64,000 bases of DNA, from assembly GCF_002812485.1 (NCBI RefSeq), contig NZ_CP025003.1, forward strand, positions 124,001 through 188,000, read 5' to 3'. Source of the stretch: Dickeya fangzhongdai (GTDB lineage Bacteria > Pseudomonadota > Gammaproteobacteria > Enterobacterales > Enterobacteriaceae). The notes under the pieces were generated by a model, which did not search any database, had not been told where the DNA came from, and worked only from the letters and a program-made list of their open reading frames with translations. Each line of letters starts with the position of its first letter. Position 1 is the stretch's first letter. Below are positions 42,161 to 50,824 of the stretch, in pieces. The translations under genes were made by a program, and so were the position numbers.

Positions 42161-43063
42161 TCAGCTTTTCAGTTTCGGGTCCAGCGTATCGCGCAGCGCG
42201 TCGCCCAGCAGGTTGAACGCCAGCACGGTGCAGAAGATCGCCAGACCGGGGAACACGCTGACGTGCCATTGTCCCGCCATCATCATGCTACGGCTCATCG
42301 CCAGAATGTTGCCCCACTCGGGCACGTCCGGCTCTGGCCCCAGGCCGATAAAACTCAGGCCGGCCGCGGTCAGGATACTGGTGCCGATGCGCATGGTGAA
42401 ATAAACGATCACGTTCGACAGCGTGCCGGGCAGAATATGGCGCAGCAGAATCACCCGGTCCGGCGCGCCGGCGCAGCGTACCGCTTCGACATAGGCGGCC
42501 TGTTTGAGCGACAGCGTGGAGGCGCGCACGATACGGGCGAACACCGGCACGCTGAACACCGCCACCGCGATAATCACGTTATTGAGGCCGGGGCCGAGGA
42601 TCGCCACCACCGCGATCGCCAGCAGCATGCCGGGAAAGGCGAACAGTACGTCGCAACCGCGCATGATCAGCATGTCGATGCTGCGGCCATAATAGCCCGC
42701 CAGCAAACCGAGGGCGATGCCCGCCAGCATACCGAGCGTAACCGAGACGATGCCGATGTAGAGCGAGATGCGCGCGCCGTAAATAATGCGGCTCATTACG
42801 TCGCGGCCCAGATCGTCGGTGCCCATCCAGTGGCTGGTGGTCGGCGCCTCGCCGAGCGCCATCCAGTCCGGATCCATCGGATTCCAGGGCGCCAGCCAGG
42901 GGGCGAACACCGCCACCAGCACCAGCAGCAGGACAAAACCGCCGGAAGCCAGCGCCATCGGGTTGCGGATGAACGCATGCAGAAAATCACGCCACGGTGA
43001 ACGAATCGCGCTGTCGTTCAGGGCGGATGAGGTCGCCACGGTCGGCTCTTGAGAAGTGTTCAT
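42161..43063 (-). CDS. gsiD: Peptide/glutathione ABC transporter permease GsiD-like
   Basis: The 300-residue permease resembles E. coli GsiD over its length. Examples are WMGTDDLGRDVMSRIIYGARIS, CDVLFAFPGMLLAIAVVAILG, the loop VEAVRCAGAPDRVILLRHILPG and the end LAFNLLGDALRDTLDPKLK. About six membrane segments. It lies 8 bp after the GsiC-like gene and is followed after 11 bp by the P1 peptidase gene. In this locus its cargo may be murein or gamma-glutamyl peptides instead of, or besides, glutathione. Confidence 0.88.
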   Translation of the reverse strand: MNTSQEPTVATSSALNDSAIRSPWRDFLHAFIRNPMALASGGFVLLLVLVAVFAPWLAPWNPMDPDWMALGEAPTTSHWMGTDDLGRDVMSRIIYGARISLYIGIVSVTLGMLAGIALGLLAGYYGRSIDMLIMRGCDVLFAFPGMLLAIAVVAILGPGLNNVIIAVAVFSVPVFARIVRASTLSLKQAAYVEAVRCAGAPDRVILLRHILPGTLSNVIVYFTMRIGTSILTAAGLSFIGLGPEPDVPEWGNILAMSRSMMMAGQWHVSVFPGLAIFCTVLAFNLLGDALRDTLDPKLKS

Positions 43064-43071
43064 CGCAGCTC

Positions 43072-43992
43072 CTAACGCAGACGAATGGCCGGGTTCACCA
43101 CCGCGTACAGCAGGTCGACCAGCAGATTAATCAGAATAAATTCAAACACGAACAGCATCACCAGCGCCTGAATCACCGGCTGATCCTGCGTCTTGATGGA
43201 TTCGATCAGCAGCCAGCCGAGCCCCGGCCAGTTGAACACGCTTTCCACCACGATGGAGCCGCCCAGCAGAAAACCGAACTGCAACCCGAGCATGGTGATA
43301 ACTGGAATCAGCGCGTTGCGCATCACGTGTTTCCAGACGATCAGCCGCTGGCGCAGCCCTTTGGCGCGGGCGGTGCGTACATAATCTTCCTGCATCACTT
43401 CCAGGAAGGCGGAACGGGTAAAACGCGCCATCACTGCGGCCACCGAGGCGCCCAGCGTCAGCGCGGGCAGGATGATGTCGGCCGGTTTGTTGTAGCCGCT
43501 GACCGAGAACACGCCGAACGGCATGGCGACGAACTGGATCAGCAGCAGGCCGAGCCAGAACGGCGGCATCGAGATACCACCCACCGCCAGACTCATCAGC
43601 GACCAGTCCTGCCATTTGCCGCGTTTAAGCGCGGCAAACACGCCGATCAGCAGTCCGAGGATCACCGACCAGGCGAAACCGGCCAACGCCAGCCACAGCG
43701 TCGGCATAAAACTTTTCTGGATGACCGTCAGCACCGGCTGTTGGGTGCGGTAGGTGATGCCGAGATCGCCGTGCACCAGCCCATCCAGCCAGTTGAGGTA
43801 CTGCTGCGGCAGCGGATCGTTCAACCCCAGACGCTCACGGGCGGCTTCCACCGCCTCGATGGGGGCGTCGGGGCCGGCGTAGATCCGCGCCGGGTCACCC
43901 GGTAACAGCTTGATAAAACCGAACACCAACAGGGAGATCACCAGCAAGACCGGGATCATTTCCAGCAAACGTCGGACGATATAAGCAAACAT
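43072..43992 (-). CDS. gsiC: Peptide/glutathione ABC transporter permease GsiC-like
   Basis: The 306-residue permease matches the GsiC length exactly. It starts MFAYIVRRLLEMIPVLLVIS, has DPLPQQYLNWLDGLVHGDLG in the first loop and VRTARAKGLRQRLIVWKHVMRNALIP as the cytoplasmic EAA loop. A GGGGATCGCC ribosome site precedes ATG 43992, 17 bp after the binding-protein gene. Together with the GsiD-like protein it forms the inner-membrane channel. Confidence 0.88.
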   Translation of the reverse strand: MFAYIVRRLLEMIPVLLVISLLVFGFIKLLPGDPARIYAGPDAPIEAVEAARERLGLNDPLPQQYLNWLDGLVHGDLGITYRTQQPVLTVIQKSFMPTLWLALAGFAWSVILGLLIGVFAALKRGKWQDWSLMSLAVGGISMPPFWLGLLLIQFVAMPFGVFSVSGYNKPADIILPALTLGASVAAVMARFTRSAFLEVMQEDYVRTARAKGLRQRLIVWKHVMRNALIPVITMLGLQFGFLLGGSIVVESVFNWPGLGWLLIESIKTQDQPVIQALVMLFVFEFILINLLVDLLYAVVNPAIRLR

Positions 43993-44009
43993 GGCGATCC
44001 CCTGTGCGA

Positions 44010-45566
44010 TTACTTGAACTCAGCCTGATCGAAGATCAGCGAACCGTCAGCCAGCATGTAAACGCCGGACAGATTTTTCACTTTGCCCACCAGGTTGTCC
44101 GGCACGCCCAGGAACACCACCGGCGCGTCTTTCCAGATCAGCTTCTGAGCATCGGCGTAAGCGGCGGCGCGTTTGTCGTTATCCGGAGTCGCCAGACCGG
44201 CCATGATGGCTTTGTCCACGTCCGGGTTGCTGTAGTAAGAGACGTTGTAGGCTTTCGGCACCCAGGACTCGGTAGCGAACAGCGGACGCAGCGCCCAGTC
44301 GGCATCGCCGGTGGACGGCGACCAGCCGCCGTAGTACAGGTCAAACTCGGCCTGTTTCGGGTCTTTCACGCCCCACAGTTTTTCGTTGCGCGCGCCGGAG
44401 TCCATCGGGGTGACGGTCGCCTTGATGCCGACTTGTTCCAGCTGCTGTTTGAAGAACTGGGCGCTACGCACCGCGGCGGTGGTGTTGGTGGTCCACAGTT
44501 TCAGCTCCAGCCCTTTTTCGTAGCCGGCTTCCTTCAGCAGTTCTTTGGCCTTGGCCGGGCTGTAGGTGTAGTTCGGTTCGCTCTGGCTGGTGAAGAACTG
44601 TACGCGCGGCGCCATGGCGGAGGCGGCGGGCAAGCCCATGCCGGCAAAGCCGACTTTCAGCCAGATGGTACGGTTGATGGCGTAGTTCAGCGCCTGACGC
44701 ACACGCACGTCGTTCAGCGGCGCGTGCTGGGTGTTGATCGCCATGTAGTACAGATAGATGCTGGGGTCACGCTGGATAGCCAGCTTGGCGTCGCCTTCCA
44801 CCGTGCTTACCAGGTCGGACGGCAGCGGGTAGATGGCGTCGGACTGACCGGATTTCAGCGCCGCGACGCGGGTGGCGTCTTCCGGCGACGGGTAGAAGGT
44901 CACGCTGTCGACTTTCGGCCAGCCTTTCTGCCAGTAGTTGTCGTATTTCACCAGCTTGACGTCTTTACCCTGCTGCCATTCGGAGAACTTGAACGGGCCG
45001 GTGCCGACCGGATGCACGCGCAGCTGGGTTTCGTCCGGATACTGTTTCAGCGCCGCCGGGCTGTGCATCACCGCCGACGGGTGGGCCAGCGTGTTGACGA
45101 AGGCGCCGAAGGATTTGTTCAGCTCGATTTTCACCTGCGTCGGCGACAGTACCGTCACGCTTTTGATCATGTTGAACAGGCTGTTGCGCTTGAGCCCTTT
45201 GGTCTGGTCGGCCAGACGGTCGAGGTTGGCTTTCACCGCATCGGCGTTGAACGGCGTGCCGTCCTGGAAGGTGACGCCTTCGCGCAGGGTGATGGTGAAT
45301 TCGGTGGCGTCGGCGTTGCCGGTGTAACCGGTGGCCAGCCGCGGTACCAGTTTCATCTGGTTGTCGAACTGGAACAGACGCTCGAAGATCCCGCTCTGGA
45401 TGGAGTAGCTCAGGGTGTCCGAGGTATCGTGCGGGTCCAGCCCGGTAATATCGGCATACATGGAAATGCGCAGATCCTGTGCCTGAGCCGCAGCGGCCAG
45501 ACACAATGACAGCCCAAGAGCGACAGCGGAACGGCGTGAAGTTACTGTGGATAGTAACGGTTTCAT
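44010..45566 (-). CDS. gsiB: Peptide/glutathione substrate-binding protein GsiB-like
   Basis: The 518-residue periplasmic protein has a Sec signal (ALGLSLCLAAAAQAQ) and the SBP family 5 layout. It follows E. coli GsiB closely in places: LREGVTFQDGTPFNADAVKANLDR, NTLAHPSAVMHSPAALKQY, HPVGTGPFKF and FYTGW-like YYGGWSPSTGDADWALRPLF. ATG 45566 follows AGGAGACACC. A 195-bp gap with tandem repeats separates it from the ATPase gene upstream. The paralogous binding protein at 30340 is Tat-exported, so the two systems differ in export route and probably in ligand. Confidence 0.88.
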   Translation of the reverse strand: MKPLLSTVTSRRSAVALGLSLCLAAAAQAQDLRISMYADITGLDPHDTSDTLSYSIQSGIFERLFQFDNQMKLVPRLATGYTGNADATEFTITLREGVTFQDGTPFNADAVKANLDRLADQTKGLKRNSLFNMIKSVTVLSPTQVKIELNKSFGAFVNTLAHPSAVMHSPAALKQYPDETQLRVHPVGTGPFKFSEWQQGKDVKLVKYDNYWQKGWPKVDSVTFYPSPEDATRVAALKSGQSDAIYPLPSDLVSTVEGDAKLAIQRDPSIYLYYMAINTQHAPLNDVRVRQALNYAINRTIWLKVGFAGMGLPAASAMAPRVQFFTSQSEPNYTYSPAKAKELLKEAGYEKGLELKLWTTNTTAAVRSAQFFKQQLEQVGIKATVTPMDSGARNEKLWGVKDPKQAEFDLYYGGWSPSTGDADWALRPLFATESWVPKAYNVSYYSNPDVDKAIMAGLATPDNDKRAAAYADAQKLIWKDAPVVFLGVPDNLVGKVKNLSGVYMLADGSLIFDQAEFK

Positions 45567-45709
45567 GGTGTCTCCTGTAAATGGTGTGTGTTGCTGGTTG
45601 TGATTGCTGCTTTTATTAACTTTTTGTTTTTTATGATGTAATCAACCGTTCGTGTATGACGGTTTGTTATCGCTCACAGTGACGTGAGGTGTCCCTGGTG
45701 TTGGACGGC

Positions 45710-45776
45710 ACTACGATTTACAACTAACTACGGTTTATAACTAACTACGGTTTATAACTAACTACGATTTACTACT
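45710..45776. repeat. Tandem 17-bp repeats at the end of gsiA
   Basis: Units ACTACGATTTACAACTA (45710-45726), ACTACGGTTTATAACTA (45727-45743 and 45744-45760) and a partial fourth running into the gsiA coding end. Each complete unit holds a TAG on the gsiA strand, so the stop-codon region has been multiplied. Confidence 0.85.
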
Positions 45777-47657
45777 GGCGGACGGTCCGAGCCCGGCTTC
45801 GCTCACCCAATGGTGCGGGGCGACTTCGCGGTAACGGGCTTTTTCCACCACCTCGTTCGCCTTGCGCAGCGGCGAGGGAATTTCGCTGTCGTCCAGCTCG
45901 CGCGCATAGCGGCGGCCGGGGTCGGCGATCGGCACCGAAGCCAGCAGGCGTCGGGTATACGGATGCTGCGGATTGTTGAATACCGACTGGCGCGGGCCGA
46001 TTTCCACGATCTGACCGAGGTACATCACCGCCACGCGGTTGGCGATGCGTTCCACCACCGCCATGTCGTGGGAGATGAAAATCCACGACACGCCAGTTTT
46101 CTGCTGTAAATCCATCATCAGGTTGACCACCTGCGCCTGAATCGACACGTCCAGCGCCGACACCGCCTCGTCGGCGATGATCACCTGCGGTTGCAGCGCC
46201 ATAGCGCGGGCGATGGCGATACGCTGGCGCTGGCCGCCGGAAAATTCGTGCGGATAGCGCTGGGCGTGTTCCGGTTGCAGGCCGACGCTTTTCAGCAGCG
46301 CCTGTACCTGCGGCGTGGCGTCTTCCAGCGATTTCACCAGCCCGTGCAGCAGCAGCGGCTCGGCGATGGTGAAACCGACGGTCAGACGCGGGTTGAGCGA
46401 GGCATACGGGTCCTGAAACACCATCTGCATTTTGCGGCGCAGCGGCTGGAAGTCGCGGTCGCGCAGGCTGGCGATTTCCTGCCCGTCGAACAGCAGGCTG
46501 TCGGTCTGGCTTTCCACCAGACGCAGCAAGGCCCGCCCGGTGGTGGATTTGCCGCAGCCGGATTCGCCGACGATCGCCAGCGTTTCGCCCGGCCAGACGG
46601 CGAAATCGATCTGCTCCACCGCATGTACCCGGTGGGTGACGGAGGAGAGAATGCCGCTGCGTATCGGGTAATAGACTTTCAGACCGCGGATATCGAGCAG
46701 CGGCGGCGCGTCATAACGCGCGGTGGTATGGTCCTGTTCGGGCGCGGCGCTTTGCTGCCCCAGCAGCGGGAAACGGCGGGGCCAGGCGCTGTCGCGCATG
46801 TCGCCCAGCCGCGGCACCGCCGCCAGCAGCGCTTTGGTGTAGTCGTGCTGCGGGCGGTTGAAAATGGCGTCCACCGTTCCCTGTTCCACTACCTCGCCGC
46901 GGTACATCACCACCACGCGGTCGGCGATTTCCGCTACCACGCCCATGTCGTGGGTGATGAACAACACCGACATGTTGCTCTGGCGTTGCAGGTCGCGCAG
47001 GATTTGCAGGATGCGCGCCTGCACCGTGACATCCAGCGCGGTGGTGGGTTCGTCGGCGATCAGCAACTGCGGGTCGCAGGCGAGCGCCTGAGCGATCATC
47101 ACCCGCTGGCGCATGCCGCCGGACAGCGAGTGCGGGTAGCTGTCCATCACCCGGTCGATGTCGGCGATGCGCACCTTGCGCAGCAGCTCGCGCGCTTTGT
47201 TGTCGGCGCTGGCGGCGTCGCACATCTGGTGATCCAGCAACGCCTCGGTGAGCTGGTCGCCCACTTTCAGCACCGGGTTGAGCGAGGTCATCGGCTCCTG
47301 AAAGATCATCGCCATATCGCGGCCGCGCAGCCGACGGCGGGCGTCGTCCTTCATGTTCAGCAGGTCGTGGCGGCGACCGGCGCTATCGATAAAGCGGATA
47401 CCGCCGCGTTCAATGCGGGCGGAAGCGGCCAGCAGCCCCATTACCGTCAGAGAGGTGACCGACTTGCCGGAGCCACTCTCGCCGACCACCGCCACCACTT
47501 CCCCTTTGTTGAGGCTGAAAGAGACACCCTTGAGCGCCAGATGGGTGCCGGAGCGGCCGCTGAAGCTAACGCTCAGGTCATCGATCTCCAGCACCGGTTG
47601 CGGCGCCGGGTCGGACGCGATCGCAGCAGGGATTGCGGTTGAGGTGGTATCCGTCAT
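45762..47657 (-). CDS. gsiA: Fused dual-ATPase subunit of the glutathione/peptide importer, GsiA-like
   Basis: I use ATG 47657 (MTDTTSTA), preceded by GGAG at proper spacing; a GTG at 47681 overlapping the dgcA stop is possible. The 631-residue protein contains two ABC domains, as GsiA does (623 residues). Domain one has [16 protein letters not shown] and [12 protein letters not shown]; domain two has GESGCGKS, FSGGQRQR and VIIADEAVSALD. Each ends with an oligopeptide-type segment HDYTKALLAAVPRL or HPYTRRLLASVP. The fusion is the clearest sign that this is the Gsi type and not a Dpp/Opp system. Confidence 0.9.
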   Translation of the reverse strand: MTDTTSTAIPAAIASDPAPQPVLEIDDLSVSFSGRSGTHLALKGVSFSLNKGEVVAVVGESGSGKSVTSLTVMGLLAASARIERGGIRFIDSAGRRHDLLNMKDDARRRLRGRDMAMIFQEPMTSLNPVLKVGDQLTEALLDHQMCDAASADNKARELLRKVRIADIDRVMDSYPHSLSGGMRQRVMIAQALACDPQLLIADEPTTALDVTVQARILQILRDLQRQSNMSVLFITHDMGVVAEIADRVVVMYRGEVVEQGTVDAIFNRPQHDYTKALLAAVPRLGDMRDSAWPRRFPLLGQQSAAPEQDHTTARYDAPPLLDIRGLKVYYPIRSGILSSVTHRVHAVEQIDFAVWPGETLAIVGESGCGKSTTGRALLRLVESQTDSLLFDGQEIASLRDRDFQPLRRKMQMVFQDPYASLNPRLTVGFTIAEPLLLHGLVKSLEDATPQVQALLKSVGLQPEHAQRYPHEFSGGQRQRIAIARAMALQPQVIIADEAVSALDVSIQAQVVNLMMDLQQKTGVSWIFISHDMAVVERIANRVAVMYLGQIVEIGPRQSVFNNPQHPYTRRLLASVPIADPGRRYARELDDSEIPSPLRKANEVVEKARYREVAPHHWVSEAGLGPSASSKS

Positions 47658-47677
47658 CGTCACTCCGGTAGGTTCTG

Positions 47678-48643
47678 TCACAGCCAGATGCGGCCGAGGT
47701 TATACGTCAGGTACGGCGAGCTGTCCGCCGCCAGCCAGATCGGGCCGTCCAGATCCACGTGTTCGGCGGCCAGCGCCGCCGGCATGGCGGCTTCCATCGC
47801 CAGCGAGGAGCCGAGCATGCAGCCCACCATGATGCGCATGTCGTACTGGCGTGCTTCCGCCACCATCGCCAGCGCTTCGGTCAGCCCGCCGCACTTGTCC
47901 AGCTTGATGTTGATCATTTCGTAGCGGTCGTGCAGGGCGGCGATGTCGCCGCGGTGATGGCAGCTTTCGTCGGCGCACACCGGAATGGCGTGTTCAAACG
48001 TCGCCAGCGCGCTGTCCTGCCCGGCGGGCAGCGGCTGCTCCACCATCGCGATGCGATGCGCGGCAAGCTGGCGCAGCAGCGGCTCCAGTTCCAGTCCGCC
48101 CCAGGCTTCGTTGGCGTCCACAATCAGCGTCACGTTGGGCGCGGACTGGCGAATCGCCGCCACTTTTTCCAGAATCTGCTCCCGGTCGAGCTTGATTTTC
48201 AGCAACAGCGCGCCGCGGGAGACCGCGTCTTTGGCGGCGTTCGCCATGTTTTCCACGCTGTCGAGACTCAGGGTCTCGGCGGTGATGATCGACTGCGGCG
48301 GCGCAATGGCGAGGTGCTGCCACAGCGTCTGTCTGGCCAGCGCGGCGTTCAGCCGCCATAGGGCGCAGTCCAGCGCGTTGCGGGCGGAGCCCGGCGGCAA
48401 CGACTGCTGCAATGCTTCCAGGCCGATGCCGTTTTCCACCGCCTGACGCACGGTTTCCAACTGGCGGGTCACGCTGTCGGCGGTTTCCTGATAGTGCGCG
48501 GTGGGGGTGCATTCTCCCCGACCGATAAAGCCGCGCTCTTCCAGCGTGACCCGCACCACCGTGACGGCGGTGCGGGTGCCGCGGGAGATGGCGAAAGGAC
48601 GAGCCAGCGGCAATTCCACGGTTTCGATTTGCATCTGTCGCAT
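47678..48643 (-). CDS. dgcA: Enolase-superfamily epimerase: DgcA-type N-acetyl-D-glutamate racemase or L-Ala-D/L-Glu epimerase
   Basis: The 321-residue enzyme has the muconate-lactonizing-type metal and acid/base set. LLKIKLD supplies the KxK bases, the metal ligands lie in VDANEAW, VEQPLP and CADES, and INIKLDKCGG provides the opposite lysine, then VGCMLGSSLA. This pattern fits L-Ala-D/L-Glu epimerases (YcjG/AEE) and the related DgcA, which racemises N-acetyl-D-glutamate. Its immediate upstream neighbour is DgcN, so the DgcA role is favoured; a murein-dipeptide epimerase role also fits the locus. Its stop is close to or overlaps the gsiA start. Confidence 0.75.
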   Translation of the reverse strand: MRQMQIETVELPLARPFAISRGTRTAVTVVRVTLEERGFIGRGECTPTAHYQETADSVTRQLETVRQAVENGIGLEALQQSLPPGSARNALDCALWRLNAALARQTLWQHLAIAPPQSIITAETLSLDSVENMANAAKDAVSRGALLLKIKLDREQILEKVAAIRQSAPNVTLIVDANEAWGGLELEPLLRQLAAHRIAMVEQPLPAGQDSALATFEHAIPVCADESCHHRGDIAALHDRYEMINIKLDKCGGLTEALAMVAEARQYDMRIMVGCMLGSSLAMEAAMPAALAAEHVDLDGPIWLAADSSPYLTYNLGRIWL

Positions 48644-48647
48644 GGGC

Positions 48648-49655
48648 TTACCCCCGGGTTTTCAGCAGCGTCGCAATGTCATCGATACCGAAGCGGATCG
48701 GGTCGGTGGCCGGCACGCCAAAGCGTTCGCTCAGGTCACGGCAGTAATCGCGCGCTTCCTGTTCGCCATAGTTGGAGGTGTTGATGGCGAAACCGGCCAA
48801 CTGTACGTCCGGATTGGTGACGCGGGCGGCGCGCAGGTTGGCGTCCACGCAGTCGCCCAGTTCCACCATCGGCTGATGGGGCAGGTGGCGCATGTGCGGG
48901 CGGCCCATTTCGTGGCACATCACCAGCCAGTGCGGCTGTGCGCCGTGGATAAGACCGGTGGTCACCCCGGCGTAGGACGGATGAAACAGCGATCCCTGGC
49001 CTTCGACGATATCCCAGTGGTCGTCGTCGTTGGCCGGAGACAGCGCTTCCGCCGCGCCGGCGATGAAGTCGGCGATTACCGCGTCAATGGCGATGCCGTC
49101 GCCGGCGACCAGCACTCCGGTCTGGCCGGTGGCGCGAAAATCGGCTTTCAGACCCTGCGCGCGCATGGCGGATTCCAGCGCCAGCGAGGTGTACATCTTA
49201 CCGACCGAGCAGTCGGTGCCGACGGTCAGCACACGCTTGCCGCTGCGTTTTTTGCCGCTGCCGACGGTCAGTTCCGGGCGCAGGTGGCGAATATCGAACA
49301 GCTGTACCTGATGCTGTTCCGCCAGCGCCTGCAAACCGGGGACGTCGATCAGGCGCTGATGCAGGCCGTTGGCGACGTTCATGCCGGCTTCGATAGCGGC
49401 GCGCACGGTATCCAGCCAGTGCGGCGGCAGAAAACCGCCGGCGTTGGCGGTGCCCAGCACCAGCGTTTTGGCGCCGCGCGCCACGGCGGACGGAATATCC
49501 AGATCATCGAGCCCCAGCGACACCGTGCTGCCCGGCAGGCGCAGCTGACCTACGCACTGTTCGGGGCGCCAGGTGTGAATGCCGCGCGCCGTTTTCACCG
49601 CCAGCGGGTCGGTCACGTCGCCAAGAAAAAGCAGGTAAGGTTGTGGAATCAGCAT
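48648..49655 (-). CDS. dgcN: DUF1611 protein, DgcN-type D-glutamate N-acetyltransferase
   Basis: The 335-residue protein has the two-part DUF1611 structure. The N-terminal domain begins at LFLGDVTDPLAVKTARGI; the C-terminal P-loop-type domain carries GTDCSVGKMYTSLAL, then GQTGVLVAGDGIAID and EGQGSLFHPSYAGVT. DgcN proteins have been described as N-acetylating D-glutamate, after which DgcA racemises the product to N-acetyl-L-glutamate. It is the first gene of the nine-gene leftward operon, with GGATAAG before ATG 49655. D-glutamate would be released from imported murein peptides by the downstream peptidases; that link is inference. Confidence 0.78.
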   Translation of the reverse strand: MLIPQPYLLFLGDVTDPLAVKTARGIHTWRPEQCVGQLRLPGSTVSLGLDDLDIPSAVARGAKTLVLGTANAGGFLPPHWLDTVRAAIEAGMNVANGLHQRLIDVPGLQALAEQHQVQLFDIRHLRPELTVGSGKKRSGKRVLTVGTDCSVGKMYTSLALESAMRAQGLKADFRATGQTGVLVAGDGIAIDAVIADFIAGAAEALSPANDDDHWDIVEGQGSLFHPSYAGVTTGLIHGAQPHWLVMCHEMGRPHMRHLPHQPMVELGDCVDANLRAARVTNPDVQLAGFAINTSNYGEQEARDYCRDLSERFGVPATDPIRFGIDDIATLLKTRG

Positions 49656-49667
49656 GATGTCTTATCC

Positions 49668-49689
49668 GTGGTTGCATAGTGGTTGCATA
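49668..49689. repeat. 11-bp tandem duplication in the dgcN leader
   Basis: GTGGTTGCATA occurs twice without a gap (49668-49678, 49679-49689), just upstream of the dgcN ribosome site. The remaining 210 bp up to yidG are AT-rich and probably contain the operon promoter. Confidence 0.75.
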
Positions 49690-49899
49690 AAGGTGATGTC
49701 TAAGACTATTCCACGATGCTTTTTTCCTGACGAATGCTTGTTTATGGGTGGGGTATAACCTGACGTTATAGGTGTGATTTTATTTAATTTATTGTTATTT
49801 AAGGAATAGTGTTTGCAAATGCCGGCAGGGTATAGCGGCGGGTTATGTCGAAACAGGCAGATCAAAATCTTTTACATCAGTAGGAAAACGCTTCGCGGA

Positions 49900-50238
49900 T
49901 TACGTGTAGAAGACCACCAGCCCGAGCAGCAGACTCAGTGCGGTTGCCACCACCGTCAGCATCAGTAGCCGCATCATCCACATTAATTGCCGGGTACAGG
50001 GGTAGCCGCTGCGCAACAGGGCGCGCAACCGCAGGCGTGACCAGATATAGGTAATCAGCGTCATCAGCAGCAGAAACAGCCCGACAACCAGCATCAGCGG
50101 CTGGCTTTTCATCGATCCGGCTTTCAACAGCAGTACGCTGTTGACCAGCAGCACAAAAGCGGTCCGCGACCAGGCAAGCCGCGTACGTTCAGGCTGCAGA
50201 CCCGGATCGCGCGGCGGGGTATCGGCAGAGGGAATCAT
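49900..50238 (-). CDS. yidG: DUF202 inner-membrane protein YidG
   Basis: The 112-residue protein has the DUF202 signature ERTRLAWSRTAFVLLVNSVLL near the N-terminus and three predicted membrane segments. It is the smaller partner of yidH, six bases upstream, in the same order as in E. coli. Function is unknown; such small membrane proteins are often stress- or envelope-associated. The gene ends close to the leftward dgcN operon's upstream region, so read-through into that operon is possible. Confidence 0.88.
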   Translation of the reverse strand: MIPSADTPPRDPGLQPERTRLAWSRTAFVLLVNSVLLLKAGSMKSQPLMLVVGLFLLLMTLITYIWSRLRLRALLRSGYPCTRQLMWMMRLLMLTVVATALSLLLGLVVFYT

Positions 50239-50244
50239 GGCGGC

Positions 50245-50640
50245 CTACAGCAGCAGGATAACCAACGCCAGCGCGACGGAAATGGCGCTCACGCAGCTGG
50301 CGATGATAATCAGCATACGGGTATAAGGCAGCGCTTGCCCGGTGCGCATCGCCCGCTCGTTGTCGGCCCAGCGTCGATAAGCCATCCACGCCAGCAGCGC
50401 CGCCGCCAGCGACAGCACCACCGCAATGCCGCCCCGGACGGCGGGCGGCGCCAGCGTGGGCGCAAACTGGTCAATGGCGACCGCGCCCGCCAGAAACGCC
50501 AGCGCGGTGCGGATCCAGGCCAGAAAAGTACGCTCGTTGGCCAGCGAAAAGCGGTAATCCGGCGTCGAGCCCTGCTGCTGCCAGGGGATTTTCTTGTCGG
50601 ACGACGTCGGTGAAGTGGGTGAAGCGGCTGGGTCACTCAT
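50245..50640 (-). CDS. yidH: DUF202 inner-membrane protein YidH
   Basis: The protein starts at ATG 50640 (MSDPAASPTSPTSS) or six bases earlier and has about 131 residues. A polar N-terminal extension precedes SLANERTFLAWIRTALAFLAG, the DUF202 hallmark, and three membrane segments (LAFLAGAVAIDQF, VVLSLAAALLAW, SVALALVILLL). Paired with yidG as in E. coli. It is divergent from rph, with about 180 bp between. Role unknown. Confidence 0.88.
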   Translation of the reverse strand: MSDPAASPTSPTSSDKKIPWQQQGSTPDYRFSLANERTFLAWIRTALAFLAGAVAIDQFAPTLAPPAVRGGIAVVLSLAAALLAWMAYRRWADNERAMRTGQALPYTRMLIIIASCVSAISVALALVILLL

Positions 50641-50824
50641 GGGCATCAACGGCCAGCGGATAGACAATGCCCGCATTCTACATGGCCGGGCCGCGGCTCT
50701 CCAGCCAGTGAGGCGGATGGCGGCGGAAAAATTGATGAAATTTTAATCGTGACTGGCGGTAGGCAGGGCAGGGGGAAGACCGTATAATGCGCGCCAGTTT
50801 AATGAACCTGCCCGGAGACGAGCC

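Noticed and set aside
41145..42404. A 419-codon open frame antisense to the P1 peptidase gene and gsiD end
   Set aside because: Same reason: a shadow frame of GC-rich coding DNA, with composition rich in Gly, Arg, Gln and His.
44004..45509. A 501-codon open frame antisense to the gsiB-like gene
   Set aside because: It mirrors a clear binding-protein gene in GC-rich DNA, has low-complexity Arg/Gly/Val composition and no recognisable domain.
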